The notes under the pieces: generated by a model
The model's input: only the letters and a program-made list of their open reading frames with translations
Told to the model about the DNA's origin: nothing
Databases searched by the model: none
DNA from: Stackebrandtia endophytica
GTDB taxonomy: Bacteria; Actinomycetota; Actinomycetes; Mycobacteriales; Micromonosporaceae
Direction of reading: 5' to 3'
Length of the DNA: 64,000 bases
NCBI RefSeq assembly: GCF_006716355.1
Contig: NZ_VFOW01000001.1
Span: 4,464,001-4,528,000 of the forward strand
Made by a program: the position numbers and the translations under genes
Part shown: in pieces, positions 63,401 to 64,000 of the stretch
How the letters are laid out: every line of letters starts with the position of its first letter
Position numbering within the stretch: position 1 is the stretch's first letter

Positions 63401-64000
63401 GTGAACGTGAACTGAAACTGCTCGGCAAGGTCAACCCGTTGGCGTTGGAGGAGTTCGCGGCGTTGGAGGAGCGGTACAAGTTCCTCGCCGAGCAGCTGGA
63501 GGATCTCACTCGCACCCGCAAGGACCTCATGACCGTGGTCAAGGAGGTCGACGAACGCATTCTCACGGTGTTCGCCGAGGCTTATCACGACACCGCCGTG
63601 GAGTTCGAGAAGGTGTTCGGCGTCGTGTTCCCCGGCGGTGAGGGTCGACTGGTGCTGACCGAGCCCGACAACATGTTGACCACCGGAATCGAGGTGGAGG
63701 CGCGGCCGCCGGGAAAGAAGGTCAAGCGACTGTCGCTGCTGTCCGGTGGTGAGCGGTCGTTGACGGCGTTGGCGTTGTTGTGCGCGATCTTCCGTGCTCG
63801 GCCCAGCCCGTTCTATCTGATGGACGAGGTCGAAGCCGCGTTGGACGACGTCAACCTGGGACGGTTGTTGACGTTGCTCCAGCAGCTTCGCGACACGTCG
63901 CAGCTGCTGGTCATCACTCACCAGAAACGGACCATGGAGATCGCCGACGCGCTCTACGGCGTCACGATGCGGTCGGGGGTCACCCAGGTCATCAGCCAGA
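60463..64000 (+). CDS. smc: Chromosome segregation protein SMC (3' end outside window)
   Basis: SMC condenses and segregates chromosomes with ScpA and ScpB. The visible 1179 codons start at GTG (GGGGAG upstream) with LKSLTLKGFKSFASATTLRF, Walker A GPNGSGKSN (about residues 32-40), two coiled-coil arms, the hinge (~505-640, VPGLLGSVAALLSVEPGYEAALAAALG), and the ATPase head with signature LLSGGERSLTALALL (~1090) and Walker B LMDEVEAALDD (~1116). The end is cut at the window edge. Confidence 0.96.
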   Translation, partial: MHLKSLTLKGFKSFASATTLRFEPGITCVVGPNGSGKSNVVDAIAWVLGEQGAKALRGGKMEDVIFAGTTGRAPLGRAEVTLTIDNSDGALPIEYSEVSITRRMFRSGEGEYEINGDRCRLLDVQELLSDSGIGREMHVLVGQGKLDSYLHARPEDRRAFIEEAAGVLKHRKRKEKALRKLEAMEVNLNRLTDLTAELRRQLKPLGRQADLARRAAGIQADLRDARLRLLSDDLVQLRGTLAKELADENSARARRAKIEADHAEVNEQLTTLEAELAADAPALARAQETWYRLSALQERLRSTGQLATERIRYLSEETTEERGGRDPEQLEAEAVRVREQELELREALEADQERLSAAVEQRQEIEESLAEAEQALVAAVKAVAARREGLAKLTGEVGALRTRAQAAADEIARVAASLQQARDRAEAAKSELALAQEESDSAEAGDIDLSERLRNATEELESATARVKELVAAERAAHAEATQWSAREEALAMGLRRKDGAGALLGKADQVPGLLGSVAALLSVEPGYEAALAAALGRLADAVVVRDVAGADSALRLLKADDAGQASMLIAAADEAPRSAAPLPPGARWAADLVTSSAELTTAVAAALSGVAIVADLAEATDLVASRPELTVVTREGDVLNATWATGGSTASQSFIEVQAAVDEARDNRAESQARADAVQAQLEGARQEEAARKATLASITARRKEVDAQRNAVARRLAQLEAQAGSAEGEVARMTVTKEQAEQARDKDLAGLAELEERLRLAEDAPDEDEPSTSVRDTLSVSLQQSRQTEMETRLSVRTAEERVAALSGRAEALTRQAASERQARQRAEVRRAARQRGAAIAGRVAEGVEAALGRIAVSLDTAAAERDAAQQAKTAREAAVTEVRKRAREYAGELERLTDAVHRDEVARAEQRLRIEQLEGRAAEEFGIDVDTLIAEYGPDQPVPPSGVELAKAEADDKPEPLPTPFERAVQEKRAARGERELKLLGKVNPLALEEFAALEERYKFLAEQLEDLTRTRKDLMTVVKEVDERILTVFAEAYHDTAVEFEKVFGVVFPGGEGRLVLTEPDNMLTTGIEVEARPPGKKVKRLSLLSGGERSLTALALLCAIFRARPSPFYLMDEVEAALDDVNLGRLLTLLQQLRDTSQLLVITHQKRTMEIADALYGVTMRSGVTQVISQ

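Overview
The window looks like chromosome from a high-GC actinobacterium. The evidence is the base composition, many GTG starts, an HU protein with a long Lys/Ala tail, a SepIVA-like DivIVA protein beside the DUF177-rpmF-rnc block, an IclR (NdgR/LtbR-type) regulator divergent from leuCD, and a CofC/FbiD guanylyltransferase for coenzyme F420. I would guess Glycomycetaceae (Stackebrandtia-like), but the sequence alone does not prove the family.

Layout. 1-3.5 kb: end of an FAD-dependent oxidoreductase and a sugar ABC importer without its own ATPase. 3.6-6 kb: a Cys-rich small peptide, trpF, a DUF5713 gene and an XRE-cupin regulator. 6-12 kb: a DUF1028 gene and a full peptide ABC importer (binding protein, two permeases, fused double ATPase). 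12-20 kb: accessory enzymes and regulators (methyltransferase, ArsR-VOC-SRPBCC operon, GNAT, PadR-SDR, serine hydrolase, double VOC protein). 20-25 kb: a DrrAB-type exporter, DUF503-rbfA and a MATE transporter whose 3' end runs into a large palindromic repeat array. 25-32 kb: a P1 peptidase, an attenuator-like leader in front of a 40-residue ORF, an MFS exporter, a tricorn protease and tRNA-Gln. 32-43 kb: leucine biosynthesis (ndgR/leuC/leuD), hup, a MraY-family enzyme, Nudix-phosphatase, fbiD, plsC-like acyltransferase, gpsA and ddl. 43-64 kb: core genes including thiL, rpmB, recG, rsmD, coaD, sepIVA-like, DUF177, rpmF, rnc, mutM and a partial smc.

The right half is housekeeping, with genes tightly packed or overlapping by 4-10 bases (DAK2-recG, DUF952-rsmD-coaD, plsC-gpsA). 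The left half is accessory, made mostly of transport and small regulatory operons.

The most unusual content is non-coding. There is an array of seven clear ~110-135 bp palindromic units (24600-25495). A dispersed repeat family with conserved ends and unrelated interiors occurs at 6052, 17865 and 20215. A self-contained transcription unit (26782-27210) has a leaderless VIILL leader peptide and mutually exclusive stem-loops placed before a 40-residue peptide instead of an amino-acid biosynthesis gene. All functional claims below come from reading the sequence; no database search was run.
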